Positions 1-7,759 of a stretch of 64,000 nt of DNA are shown piece by piece; position 1 is the first letter of the stretch, and every line of letters starts with the position of its first letter. This stretch comes from CANGTU01 sp046336655 (GTDB lineage Bacteria; Bacteroidota; Bacteroidia; Flavobacteriales_D; Sanyastnellaceae): NCBI GenBank assembly GCA_046336655.1, contig JBKDGH010000118.1:1-64000 (forward strand), in the 5' to 3' direction. The notes under the pieces are model-generated. The model saw only the letters and a program-made list of their open reading frames with translations. It had not been told where the DNA came from and made no database searches. The position numbers and the translations under genes are program-made.

Positions 1-1
1 G

Positions 2-139
2 GACTGGGATCTGAAGAACGCGAAGAACATTCCGATCGCAAGCGGAACCTATATCATCCACGTGGATGTGCCGGGCGCCGGTGAAAAGATCCTCAAATGG
101 TTCGGTGTAATGCGACCAATTGACCTTGATAACTTCTGA
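2..139 (+). CDS. C-terminal tail of a large secreted protein (5' end outside window)
   Basis: The window opens inside a reading frame that ends at the TGA at 137-139, leaving 45 residues. The segment contains WDLKN, then PIASGTYIIHV, and ends with KWFGVMRPIDLDNF. The pattern W-D-x-K-N ... V/I-A-S-G-x-Y resembles the FlgD-like or T9SS-type C-terminal fold that closes many large secreted Bacteroidota proteins. The rest of the protein lies upstream, so its function cannot be given. It converges on the next gene, 45 bases away, with no clear terminator between them. Calling it a secreted surface protein is an inference from this tail only. Confidence 0.6.
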   Translation, partial: DWDLKNAKNIPIASGTYIIHVDVPGAGEKILKWFGVMRPIDLDNF

Positions 140-184
140 TGAGTCAATGCGCAATGAACTCACGAAGGATGTGGGATCAGGAAG

Positions 185-943
185 TCATTCATTCACGATG
201 TAAACGCGATATACTCTTCGCGTGTCGGACAGGATTTCTTCGTCATGGATGATGCGGACACTTCCTTTCCTGCGCTTTGATTTAGCGCTAATCTGGTAGA
301 TGTCGTTCAACGGAAAAAAGAGATTGGCCATGAGCACAGAATCAACTGCCATTCGCTTCCCATTTTTGATTTCGACTTCCCGGCTTTTGCGCGACACCAT
401 CAGATGAGGTGTTGCATTCAGATGGACTTTAATCTTCTTTCGGGTGGTGTTCACTATTTCATATACGGATAGGCACGGAATTGCACAAATCATGACTTCC
501 GGCGGCCGGGGAGTGAATCGCTCATCGGGCAAAGGAGTTGGCACAAGAATCAGTTCATGGGGGTACTGCTCTTTCGTGCATTGGATGAGCGCGCCGGTTG
601 GATCAAACGCACAATCTTCTGAATAGCGCTGAATGCCTCCATCCGGCGCAGAGCTGAAATGCAGGTCTTTGACCTGACCATTCGGATAATAAGCCAATTG
701 CACAGTTGCATGTCCGGCAATACGCCTGAGTTCGTAATGAAACAGTTGAACGCCCGCTGCATTGAAACCGGTGATGTGACCCCATCTGTTTTCCCTGTCC
801 CAGGTTTCGATCGTGGACAATGTTCCGTTTTCGTGGTGACATGAGGTTTCTGACTCACCGTCACTCCCTTGTCGGGTCAGACAATGCAATTGAGCAGACA
901 GTGCAGTTGGAGCAAGCAGGAGAAAAATAAGGATACATCGCAT
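185..943 (-). CDS. secreted MORN-like protein of unknown function
   Basis: This encodes about 252 residues if translation starts at the ATG at 943. I prefer that start because it begins directly with a signal peptide (MRCILIFLLLAPTALSAQ), whereas the longer frame adds 13 unrelated residues in front. After cleavage near SAQ the protein holds a few MORN-like strands (YYPNGQVKDL, FDPTGALIQC), of the type often labelled YwqK-like, followed by a Pro-rich linker and a C-terminal half rich in Lys, Arg and beta-prone stretches that I do not recognise. Several paired cysteines suggest an oxidising compartment. It is transcribed alone and its upstream neighbour is a non-coding interval. The role is unknown; a periplasmic or surface location is inferred from the signal peptide. 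Confidence 0.6.
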   Translation of the reverse strand: MRCILIFLLLAPTALSAQLHCLTRQGSDGESETSCHHENGTLSTIETWDRENRWGHITGFNAAGVQLFHYELRRIAGHATVQLAYYPNGQVKDLHFSSAPDGGIQRYSEDCAFDPTGALIQCTKEQYPHELILVPTPLPDERFTPRPPEVMICAIPCLSVYEIVNTTRKKIKVHLNATPHLMVSRKSREVEIKNGKRMAVDSVLMANLFFPLNDIYQISAKSKRRKGSVRIIHDEEILSDTRRVYRVYIVNE

Positions 944-1173
944 GACGGATATGGGACAATAAGCAGACCAAAGATCAGGCATCCTTCAATACCACCGGAG
1001 TCACGGCCCTGGATCATCTTGAAGTGAAATTATTGTCCCAAAGTGGAATGCACCAGTGCAATTTATTTTGAATATCCGACGTACAATTGATCAACAGAAT
1101 GGACTGATCTCCCATCGATCATAAAAAGCTGCAGGCGACGAAGGAAGTAATCGCGCTGCACAGCGAGTGCAAC
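944..1173. other. intergenic interval with a possible small RNA
   Basis: No convincing open frame exists here on either strand. The right part (about 1110-1170) can fold locally: GCAC-AGCGA-GTGC is one small hairpin, and CGCTG/CAGCG offers an alternative. It runs directly into a strong plus-strand terminator that has no recognised gene upstream of it. That arrangement would fit a small plus-strand RNA, but no promoter closely matching TAnnTTTG was found and no known RNA family was recognised. Confidence 0.3.
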
Positions 1174-1210
1174 GAGCCGGTCCGCCTTTGGCGGGCCGGC
1201 TCATTTTTAT
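1174..1210 (+). terminator. strong Rho-independent terminator, orphan on the plus strand
   Basis: The arms GAGCCGGTCCGCC and GGCGGGCCGGCTC pair over 13 positions with one T-G wobble, close on a three-base TTT loop, and are followed by ATTTTTATT. The T tract lies on the plus strand, so it would stop rightward transcription. No plus-strand gene was recognised upstream. It also sits at the 3' side of the leftward transporter gene, but on that strand the run after the hairpin is not T-rich. Confidence 0.75.
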
Positions 1211-2089
1211 TCAGCACAGATCATGCGGCTCCACATGAATAAATACATCCGCGATTTCCGGATGCTCTTCCATGATGGTATTCTTAACCGCATGCGCAAT
1301 CTCGTGTCCCTTGCGCACAGTATTATCACCGGGCACAGTAAGATGAAGGTCTACGTAGTAATTCATGCCGGTTTTTCGGACGTAGCATTTTTCTGTGTCA
1401 ACTACACCTTCGACTGTATGGGCGTGTTTTCGGATTTCCGCAATGAGCTCATCATGCTGGTGTTCATCCATGATTTCTCCGAGTGCAGGTCGCAGGATCA
1501 GGTAGGCATTGTAAATAATAAATCCGGATGCAAATAGCGCTGCGTAGTCATCAGCAGCTTCATATCCTTTGCCCATCCATAACGCTATGCTGATTCCGAT
1601 GAACGCCATAAGCGATGTGATCGCGTCGCTGCGATGATGCCACGCATCGGCTTTCAGAGAGGAGGAATGGGTTTCGTCGCTTCGTTTTGATACAATGCGG
1701 TAAAACAGTTCTTTCCAGATGATTATTCCACCCAAGACAAATAATGTATATGGCTTTGGAGCATGATGAGGGGTTCGGATATGATGAATTGCTTCCACTG
1801 CGATGACAGTAGCGGATACAAAGAGAAATGCGACTGTAACAAAGGTTACAATGGCCTCGGCCTTTCCATGTCCGTAGGGATGATTTGCATCTGCCGGACG
1901 ATTGGAATATTTGAGGCCAATCAGCACAAGCACAGAAGCAAGCACATCCGTCGTGGATTCAATGGCATCCGCAATCAACGCATACGAATTGCCGAGAACT
2001 CCGGTAACTCCTTTTATCACTGCAAGTAGTGCGTTGCCTGCAATGCTCAGCCACGAAGTCTTTATGGCCAGTTCGGAGCGGGATGTCAT
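1211..2089 (-). CDS. cation diffusion facilitator family transporter
   Basis: This is a 292-residue inner-membrane protein of the CDF family, which exports divalent metals such as Zn, Fe, Mn or Co by proton antiport. The N-terminal part has six hydrophobic segments. The second carries an acidic cluster (D41, E44, D48 in ADAIESTTDVLAS) and the fifth carries H151-x3-D155 (HHRSD); together these form the usual intramembrane metal site. The last ~85 residues form the soluble ferredoxin-like dimerisation domain with several His and Asp residues and end in HVEPHDLC. Length and order match FieF-like members. The E in place of the first Asp of the usual DxxxD pair could shift metal preference, so no specific metal is assigned. 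It is probably a single-gene unit. Confidence 0.92.
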   Translation of the reverse strand: MTSRSELAIKTSWLSIAGNALLAVIKGVTGVLGNSYALIADAIESTTDVLASVLVLIGLKYSNRPADANHPYGHGKAEAIVTFVTVAFLFVSATVIAVEAIHHIRTPHHAPKPYTLFVLGGIIIWKELFYRIVSKRSDETHSSSLKADAWHHRSDAITSLMAFIGISIALWMGKGYEAADDYAALFASGFIIYNAYLILRPALGEIMDEHQHDELIAEIRKHAHTVEGVVDTEKCYVRKTGMNYYVDLHLTVPGDNTVRKGHEIAHAVKNTIMEEHPEIADVFIHVEPHDLC

Positions 2090-2243
2090 GCGCTTAAAGG
2101 TATGCGTGAATGATATCGGTTGCGGACAGTCAGATTGGGTTAGAAGGGGCTCACCATGCGCCAGATGTCAGCACACAGGAATGAGGCCGGGCTGAAGGGG
2201 ATTTCATATTCACCAGTTCAGGTCTTTAATCCGGGATAATTGG

Positions 2244-2588
2244 TCAATTGGGAAAATAATCTGAAATCGGGGCTTTGTGCTCGTGAATGATTTCAAGCAC
2301 TGTGCGAAAGGCCGCCACCTTTTGGCCGTAGCGTTCGTTGTGACGGGCTTGTAACGCCGCTGCCGCCAGTTTCTGGTATTCATCGTAGTCGGTCATACTG
2401 TGACAGAGGTACTGAATGGCATAGGTCACGCCACCCTCTTCAAAAGCGTGAACGCGACAAATTCTGTTTTCGAGAAAATATCCCGTTGCCATGACCTCCG
2501 GAATGTGTATTTCCTTCATCCACACCAGCCACTCTTCATGAATTGCCTGATCTACGCTTACCGTTACGTTATATAAAACCCGGTTCAT
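2244..2588 (-). CDS. DUF4286 family protein
   Basis: This small 114-residue protein matches the DUF4286 family of Bacteroidota: it opens with a YNVTVSVDQAIHEEWLVWM strand-helix, followed by HIPEVMATGYF, YAIQYLCHSM and LQARHNERYG, and ends in KVAAFRTVLEII. The fold is probably a ferredoxin-like alpha/beta barrel dimer similar to the antibiotic biosynthesis monooxygenase superfamily; that is an inference from the strand pattern. No signal peptide is present, so it should be cytoplasmic. The function is unknown. It is divergent from the membrane protein gene to the right, whose start I place about 100 bases away; the interval between them holds no perfect -7 box. Confidence 0.85.
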   Translation of the reverse strand: MNRVLYNVTVSVDQAIHEEWLVWMKEIHIPEVMATGYFLENRICRVHAFEEGGVTYAIQYLCHSMTDYDEYQKLAAAALQARHNERYGQKVAAFRTVLEIIHEHKAPISDYFPN

Positions 2589-2688
2589 GGGTGCAAGATG
2601 GCACGATTTCCTGAATTCGGCTGTTCCGCGAGGTTATTTGGATTGTGAAGTGCAGGTTTCGCTTAGTTTTACCAAAATTTCAAGCATT

Positions 2689-3135
2689 ATGATGACCGGA
2701 TTTCTCCATCTTCATTCCGCGCTTCGCTGGGTTGCATTGATCCTCCTGCTGATTACCGTTGTGGATAATCTCATGAGGATGTATAAGCCGTACAATGGTG
2801 CCGATAACAAGCTCGCCTTGTTCACGCTTATTTCCATGCACCTTCAACTCGTTATCGGGTTAGTGCTTTGGGGAAATGAACTTGCCGAAGCACTTTCTGC
2901 AAACGTGCACATCATGAAAGAAAAAGCCGCCCGATTCTTTATCGTAGAGCACTTCATCGGAATGATCCTGGCGATAACGTTCGTCACAGTAGGATATGTG
3001 CGCCACAAGCGTCAGGAGGACCGGGCCATCAAGCATCGCATGATTTTTGGTTATTATCTGATCGCACTTCTTCTTGTTTTGGCCTTTATTCCATGGCCCT
3101 TCCGCGAAGTAGGTGCCGGCAGGGGATGGTTCTGA
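2689..3135 (+). CDS. four-helix membrane protein, possibly b-type haem or redox related
   Basis: I choose the ATG at 2689 (MMTGFLHLHSALRWV). The open frame continues upstream to 2587, but that extension would overlap the divergent DUF4286 gene and lacks family-like residues. The product is 148 residues with four hydrophobic segments (about 10-27, 44-62, 83-103 and 120-137) and conserved-looking histidines at HLHS, SMHLQ and VEHFIG; it ends IPWPFR...GRGWF. This resembles a short Bacteroidota membrane family that databases often call cytochrome b-like. The His residues could bind haem, but this is not shown. The next gene starts inside its stop codon (TGATG) and encodes a c-type cytochrome, which supports a redox role for the pair. 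Confidence 0.72.
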   Translation: MMTGFLHLHSALRWVALILLLITVVDNLMRMYKPYNGADNKLALFTLISMHLQLVIGLVLWGNELAEALSANVHIMKEKAARFFIVEHFIGMILAITFVTVGYVRHKRQEDRAIKHRMIFGYYLIALLLVLAFIPWPFREVGAGRGWF

Positions 3136-3485
3136 TGAAAAAGCAGGTTTTTTTTATAGCGGCGAGCTCATGGCTGGTTTTGTTTTCATGCGGGTCATCC
3201 GACTCTGCATCTGTGACTGGTTCTGCATCCTCTGATCAGGATTCATTTATAGTATCAGAATTGTATGCCCAGCGCTGTGCTACCTGTCACGGAATGGAAG
3301 GCAATATGTCCATGGGCGGGGCGAAAAAGCTCACAGAGTGTGTTTCCTCAAAGGAAGAAATCACCGCCCAGATTCGTTATGGAAAGGGTACTATGCCGCC
3401 ATTTGGTGAAATGCTCACGGATAAGCAGATCAACGCCCTTGCGGAATATGTCCTCACTTTCCGCACCAAAGGAGCAAAGCCTTGA
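3135..3485 (+). CDS. c-type cytochrome lipoprotein
   Basis: This is a 116-residue protein beginning MKKQVFFIAASSWLVLFSCGSS; the lipobox (LFSC, Cys19) marks an exported lipoprotein. After a Ser-rich linker comes a single haem c motif, CATCH (C48, C51, H52). The likely distal ligand is Met87 in GTMPPF, as in small class I cytochromes (cytochrome c6/cbb3-type). The C-terminal helix (DKQINALAEYVLTF) is typical of the family. The start overlaps the stop of the preceding membrane protein gene and its own stop overlaps the start of hflX, so the three genes are translationally coupled. It probably shuttles or stores electrons at the periplasmic face, possibly with the upstream membrane protein; the partner is inferred. 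Confidence 0.88.
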   Translation: MKKQVFFIAASSWLVLFSCGSSDSASVTGSASSDQDSFIVSELYAQRCATCHGMEGNMSMGGAKKLTECVSSKEEITAQIRYGKGTMPPFGEMLTDKQINALAEYVLTFRTKGAKP

Positions 3486-4717
3486 TCATTACCGCAAAGA
3501 AGCAGGAGACGTGCGTGCTGGTGGGATTGATTTCCCGTCAGCAACCCAAAGAACTCCTCATGGAGTATCTCGATGAGTTGGCGTTTCTGGCAGAAACAGC
3601 CCATGCAAAGTGCCTTCAACGATTCTGGCAAACGGCGGATCATCCTGATTCCCGCACGTTTGTGGGGGCCGGAAAGGCAGATGAAATCAAGGAGTATGTG
3701 CATTCCAATGAGGTGGACATGGTCATCTTCGACGATGAGTTGTCGCCCTCACAGCAGCGTAATCTGGAAAATCTATTCAACACCGAAGAAAAGAAGGTCA
3801 AAATTCTCGATCGCAGCAATCTCATTCTGGACATTTTTGCCGCCCGCGCGCGCACAGCACATGCGAAAACGCAGGTAGAGCTTGCGCAATACGAGTACCT
3901 GCTGCCAAGACTCACGCGCATGTGGACGCACCTCGAGCGTCAGAAGGGAGGAATCGGAATGCGAGGTCCCGGAGAGCAGGAAATTGAAACTGACCGAAGG
4001 ATCATTCGGGACCGCATTGCACGATTAAAGAAAGAACTAGAGCTCATTGACCGCCAAAAGGCGACCCAACGTGGAAATCGCGGGGCAATGGTTCGGGTTG
4101 CCCTGGTGGGTTATACCAACGCCGGAAAGAGCACCCTGATGAATCTGCTCAGCAAAAGCGAGGTCTTCGCAGAGAACAAGCTATTCGCCACACTGGATAC
4201 CACAGTGCGGAAAATCGTGCTGAAACAGCTTCCTTTTCTGCTGAGTGACACGGTCGGCTTTATTCGGAAATTGCCCCACCAGCTCATTGAGTCATTCAAG
4301 GGCACCCTGGATGAGGTCCGCGAAGCGGATCTGCTCATTCATGTGGTGGACATAAGCCATCCGCAATTCGAGGACCACCTCCGTGTAGTGAATGAAACGC
4401 TGGCTGAAATCGGGGCAGGCGACAAACCGGTGATTCTCGTATTCAATAAAATCGATGCGTACCGCCACGTGCCAAAGCCGGAAGATGATCTTTCTCCGGC
4501 TACAAAGGAGAACATCAGCCTTGCCGAATTGCAAAGCACCTGGATGGCTCGTAATACCGGAATGGACGTCGTCTTTATATCAGCGGTTACGCGCGAGCAT
4601 GCTGACCAGTTACGGGATTTGCTGTATCAGCGTGTGCGTGAAATCCACATTCTGCGTTATCCTTATATCGATCCCGGGAAGGACTGGAATACCCCCGGGA
4701 ACAGTGAAGAGGTTTAA
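3482..4717 (+). CDS. hflX: ribosome-associated GTPase HflX
   Basis: The product is 411 residues and binds the 50S subunit, rescuing or splitting ribosomes under stress. The N-terminal HflX domain has the conserved RTFVGAGKADEIKEY and FDDELSPSQQRNLE segments and the Gly-rich GGIGMRGPGEQEIETDRR linker. The G domain follows: G1 GYTNAGKS (near 209-216), G3 DTVGF (near 257) and G4 NKID (near 322). I use the TTG at 3482 because the conserved first strand (ETCVLVGLI) lies upstream of the first in-frame ATG (3560); the TTG overlaps the TGA of the cytochrome gene. The 3' end overlaps the convergent DUF4783 gene by four bases. Confidence 0.95.
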   Translation: MIITAKKQETCVLVGLISRQQPKELLMEYLDELAFLAETAHAKCLQRFWQTADHPDSRTFVGAGKADEIKEYVHSNEVDMVIFDDELSPSQQRNLENLFNTEEKKVKILDRSNLILDIFAARARTAHAKTQVELAQYEYLLPRLTRMWTHLERQKGGIGMRGPGEQEIETDRRIIRDRIARLKKELELIDRQKATQRGNRGAMVRVALVGYTNAGKSTLMNLLSKSEVFAENKLFATLDTTVRKIVLKQLPFLLSDTVGFIRKLPHQLIESFKGTLDEVREADLLIHVVDISHPQFEDHLRVVNETLAEIGAGDKPVILVFNKIDAYRHVPKPEDDLSPATKENISLAELQSTWMARNTGMDVVFISAVTREHADQLRDLLYQRVREIHILRYPYIDPGKDWNTPGNSEEV

Positions 4718-5109
4718 TCGGCGTCAGGAGCCTCAATCTTCATCTGCTTGATCTGCATTCCCCATCCTCCTTTTTTCATAAAGAAGGTCACGCGAAACGT
4801 CCCCTTTGAAGTGAGCAAATCACCAATCCGGTATTGATCATCCAGTTTTGAGGTGCCCTGATGTTTCAGGGTGAAGTCGCGGGGCGGGTTTGCAGTAAAG
4901 AACTGACTCAGAATGGTTTTTGCCTCTCCACTGGAGAATGTACCCTCTTTTCCGTCAACCTCAAGCTCAACCTGCGGCATCATCATCGTGCTGATGGCAA
5001 TGGCATCTCCTTTTTTTAAAGCCTCCGCAACCATCGGAGTGATGTCAGACTGGGCATTGGCTAGAAAACCCATGGTAACCAGAAAAAGAGTAGACAAAAG
5101 GGTATTCAT
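4714..5109 (-). CDS. DUF4783 family exported protein
   Basis: I start at the ATG at 5109 (MNTLLSTLFLVTMGFLANAQ), which gives a clean signal peptide of about 20 residues and a protein of 131 residues. The mature part has an NTF2-like or lumazine-binding-like pattern: an initial helix (PMVAEALKKGDAIAIS), then beta strands ending in TFRVTFFMKKGGWGMQIKQMKIE. This matches the DUF4783 family common in Bacteroidota. Its function is unknown, and a small-ligand-binding role for the fold is only an inference. It converges on hflX with a four-base overlap. No TAnnTTTG box was found upstream. Confidence 0.82.
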   Translation of the reverse strand: MNTLLSTLFLVTMGFLANAQSDITPMVAEALKKGDAIAISTMMMPQVELEVDGKEGTFSSGEAKTILSQFFTANPPRDFTLKHQGTSKLDDQYRIGDLLTSKGTFRVTFFMKKGGWGMQIKQMKIEAPDAD

Positions 5110-5244
5110 GATCAAACAGGTCATTAATTAACGATCGGTTAACTCCAATGATCGCGCCAGAACAATGATAAGCCATCTTTTCTGCGGTTCATCGGAAAAT
5201 CATCTTTTTTCAGCCATGGATCTCTGGAAATGATCAAGAATGAT

Positions 5245-5252
5245 TACCTTTG
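5245..5252 (+). promoter_or_regulatory. -7 box (TACCTTTG) of the DUF177-rpmF-fabH-accBC region
   Basis: TACCTTTG matches the Bacteroidota sigma factor -7 consensus TAnnTTTG exactly. It lies 21 bases before the ATG at 5274, so it would give a leader of roughly 15 bases and rules out the longer reading frame that begins at 5250. No clear TTG was seen at the -33 position. Confidence 0.6.
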
Positions 5253-5273
5253 CCCTCCCTTAAAAACGGGCTC

Positions 5274-5822
5274 ATGAGAATTGACCGCGCACTCGACGAA
5301 TATCGCGTGCCTTTCACGGGCCTTAAAGACGGGCACCATGTGTTCGAATTTTACCTGGGGGACAAGTTCTTTGAGGCGTTTGAGCATTCGGAAATGAATG
5401 ATGCCGGCATTCAGGTCAATGTTGAGTTGGAGAAATCAGCGAATATGCTGGTATTCCGCTCAGCGCTGAAGGGTTCGGTGGCAGTTGAGTGTGATCGCTG
5501 CACCGAGCTGATCCGCCAAAAGATAGAGGGAGAATTTCAGCTTGTGGTGAAGTTTGGTCTGGAAACAGGCAGTACCGATGAGGACGTGCTGGTTATCGGG
5601 CCGCAGGAATATCGGGTTGATCTCTCGCATTATTTTTATGAGTACGCGCACGTGTCGCTGCCGGCCCGGAGGGTGCATCCCGACGTAAGCCAGTGCAACC
5701 AGGACATCCTGAAAAAACTGGATGCGATGCGCGTGGAAAGTGATTCTGAATCTCATTGGATTGCCCTGAAGGATATGGAGATGGGTGATTCAGAGCCTTA
5801 TTTGAACGACGAAGAAGAATAG
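5274..5822 (+). CDS. DUF177 (YceD-like) protein
   Basis: This is 182 residues from the ATG at 5274 (MRIDRALDEYRVPFTGLKDG). The start is supported by the -7 box upstream, which lies inside the longer open frame. The central VECDRCTELI (Cys-x2-Cys) and the acidic C-terminus (SEPYLNDEEE) are typical of the DUF177/YceD family, which sits beside rpmF in most bacteria and has been linked to 23S rRNA processing and ribosome assembly. It is cytoplasmic. The rpmF start is 23 bases after its stop and the two are clearly co-transcribed. Confidence 0.9.
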   Translation: MRIDRALDEYRVPFTGLKDGHHVFEFYLGDKFFEAFEHSEMNDAGIQVNVELEKSANMLVFRSALKGSVAVECDRCTELIRQKIEGEFQLVVKFGLETGSTDEDVLVIGPQEYRVDLSHYFYEYAHVSLPARRVHPDVSQCNQDILKKLDAMRVESDSESHWIALKDMEMGDSEPYLNDEEE

Positions 5823-5845
5823 ACAACGGATAAACACAAACAGAG

Positions 5846-6037
5846 ATGGCACATCCCAAACACAGAATTTCGCAAACCCGCCAGGCCAAGCGCCGCACGC
5901 ACTACAAGCTGGAGGCCCCGAATGTGTCGACATGCCCGACTACGGGTCAGCCTCACATGTTTCACCGCGCCCACTGGTACGAGGGCAAGCTCTACTACAA
6001 GGGCAAAGTGGTGATGGAGAAGGAAGAAAACGCCTGA
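5846..6037 (+). CDS. rpmF: 50S ribosomal protein L32
   Basis: This is a 63-residue basic protein beginning MAHPKHRISQTRQAKRRTHYKL, the universal L32 N-terminus (numbering after Met removal). The C-terminal half contains CPTTGQPHMFHRAHW with one cysteine, so the four-Cys zinc ribbon found in some L32 proteins is not conserved; this looks like the zinc-independent form usual in Bacteroidota. It follows DUF177 in a classical pair, and a strong terminator starts 20 bases after its stop, which may attenuate read-through into fabH. Confidence 0.97.
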   Translation: MAHPKHRISQTRQAKRRTHYKLEAPNVSTCPTTGQPHMFHRAHWYEGKLYYKGKVVMEKEENA

Positions 6038-6057
6038 TCAGTACAACAATATTGAAG

Positions 6058-6089
6058 CGCCAGTCCCTGCTTGGGACTGGCGTTTTTTT
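6058..6089 (+). terminator. Rho-independent terminator after rpmF
   Basis: CGCCAGTCCC and GGGACTGGCG form a perfect 10-bp stem with a five-base loop (tgctt), followed by seven T. It separates DUF177-rpmF from fabH, which therefore probably has its own promoter in 6090-6184; no exact TAnnTTTG box was found there. Confidence 0.92.
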
Positions 6090-6184
6090 GCCCGTCAGTG
6101 TTGGTTTCACACTTTGTGGTTACCGCTTATCAGTATCGCTTTACATTAGCGCCTTCGTTTATCTCTAATTAACCGTCAATCGGA

Positions 6185-7183
6185 ATGAATTCGGTCAAAG
6201 CCGCGATAACTGCTGTATGTGGTTATGTTCCACCAGATGTGCTTACCAATCATGATCTGGAGAAGATCGTGGACACCACTGACGAGTGGATCCGGACCCG
6301 CACCGGTATCGAGTGCCGCCATATTCTCAAAGGCGAAGGTTTGGGCACCAGTGACATGGGTGTCGAAGCCGTTCTCGGACTGCTCGGCAAGCGGGGAATC
6401 GGCGCGGAGGATATTGATCTCCTCATCTGTGCCACAGTAACCCCCGACCATCAGTTCCCTGCCACCGCCAACATCATCTGCGACAAGATTGGCGCGAAGA
6501 ACGCATGGGGATTTGATATTAACGCGGCCTGCTCCGGCTTCATCTATGCACTTGCCACTGCTGCCCAATTTGTGGAAGGTGGCAAGTATAAAAAGGTGGT
6601 GGTCATTGGAGCGGATAAGATGTCATCCATTATTGATTACACTGACCGTTCCACATGCGTCATCTTCGGTGACGGTGCAGGAGCAGTGCTTCTGGAGCCG
6701 ACCACGGACGGAACTGGTATCATGGACAGTATTCTCAAATCCGACGGTCATGGAAGGGTTTACCTGCACCAGAAGGCCGGTGGATCAGTGATGCCGGCAT
6801 CGAAGGAGACGGTGGAAAAGCGACTCCACTATGTGTTTCAGGATGGCCAGCCGGTGTTTAAGGCGGCTGTTGTAGGCATGGCGGATGTCTCGGCCGAAAT
6901 CATGGAAAAAAATCACCTTACCGCCGATGACGTGGCTTGGTTGGTACCGCACCAGGCCAACCTTCGCATCATTGACGCCACGGCACGCCGCATGGGAGTC
7001 GGACAGGACAAAGTGATGATCAATATTCAGCGCTACGGCAATACCACCGCAGGCACCATTCCGCTGTGTCTCTGGGATTGGGAAAAGCAATTGAAAAAAG
7101 GCGATAACCTTATTCTCTCAGCCTTCGGCGGAGGGTTCACCTGGGGCGCCGTCTATGTGAAATGGTCGTATGACCCGTCCTAA
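6185..7183 (+). CDS. fabH: 3-oxoacyl-ACP synthase III (FabH)
   Basis: The 332-residue enzyme condenses an acyl-CoA primer with malonyl-ACP to start fatty acid synthesis. The catalytic triad is complete: Cys116 in INAACSGF, His256 in VPHQAN and Asn286 in RYGNTTAG. The N-terminal TDEWIRTRTGI and the C-terminal FGGGFTWGA are family signatures and the length is standard. It is cytoplasmic. The order rpmF-fabH-accB-accC is the familiar lipid cluster, although plsX, often found between rpmF and fabH in other bacteria, is absent here. The accB start is 53 bases downstream. Confidence 0.97.
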   Translation: MNSVKAAITAVCGYVPPDVLTNHDLEKIVDTTDEWIRTRTGIECRHILKGEGLGTSDMGVEAVLGLLGKRGIGAEDIDLLICATVTPDHQFPATANIICDKIGAKNAWGFDINAACSGFIYALATAAQFVEGGKYKKVVVIGADKMSSIIDYTDRSTCVIFGDGAGAVLLEPTTDGTGIMDSILKSDGHGRVYLHQKAGGSVMPASKETVEKRLHYVFQDGQPVFKAAVVGMADVSAEIMEKNHLTADDVAWLVPHQANLRIIDATARRMGVGQDKVMINIQRYGNTTAGTIPLCLWDWEKQLKKGDNLILSAFGGGFTWGAVYVKWSYDPS

Positions 7184-7236
7184 TTGGATCCCAGTCCTAT
7201 ATTTACCCCTTGCAACCCCAACGAAAACGAACCCCA

Positions 7237-7734
7237 ATGAATATTACGCAAATTCAGGACCTCATCAAGTTCGTCGCAAAAAGCGGTGTCAGCGAAGTCG
7301 AGATCGAACAGAAGGACTTCAAGATTACCATCAAAACCCACGAGCCTGAGCGGAAAAACAAAGCACCTGAAATGATCCAGGTAGCAGTTCCTGCTCCTGC
7401 TCCGGCAATGCCTCAGGCAGTGGCTGCTCCGTCACCTGCACCGGCAGCTGCTCCGTCACCGCCCGCCACACCGGCTTCTGCCCCGGCAGGCAATTTAGTG
7501 GAGGTGAAAAGCCCGATGATTGGGACTTTTTATCGTTCTCCTGGTCCCGATAAACCCGCATTCATAGAAGTGGGAGACACCATAAAGGCAGGGGATACCG
7601 TGTGCATCATTGAAGCGATGAAACTGTTCAATGAAATCGAATCGGAAGTTTCCGGTAAGATTGTGAAGGTGCTCGTGAATGACAGCACCCCAGTGGAATA
7701 TGATCAGCCGCTGTTCCTGGTGGAGCCCGCCTGA
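7237..7734 (+). CDS. accB: acetyl-CoA carboxylase biotin carboxyl carrier protein
   Basis: This is 165 residues from the ATG at 7237 (MNITQIQDLIKFVAKSG); the longer frame adds nine residues from an A/C-rich leader and is unlikely. An N-terminal helical/strand domain is followed by a long Pro-Ala linker (about 50-85) and the biotinyl domain. The biotin-accepting lysine is in EAMKL (about K129), with the usual PMIGTFYRSPGP strand before it. It carries the carboxyl group between biotin carboxylase and carboxyltransferase in malonyl-CoA synthesis. accC follows after 25 bases. The carboxyltransferase genes accA and accD are not in the window. Confidence 0.97.
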   Translation: MNITQIQDLIKFVAKSGVSEVEIEQKDFKITIKTHEPERKNKAPEMIQVAVPAPAPAMPQAVAAPSPAPAAAPSPPATPASAPAGNLVEVKSPMIGTFYRSPGPDKPAFIEVGDTIKAGDTVCIIEAMKLFNEIESEVSGKIVKVLVNDSTPVEYDQPLFLVEPA

Positions 7735-7759
7735 TCCTAAACCTCAATCCGAATATCCT

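Noticed and set aside
2587..2688. Upstream extension of the four-helix membrane protein frame
   Set aside because: It overlaps the start of the divergent DUF4286 gene and adds residues without membrane-protein character; the double ATG at 2689 gives the natural N-terminus.
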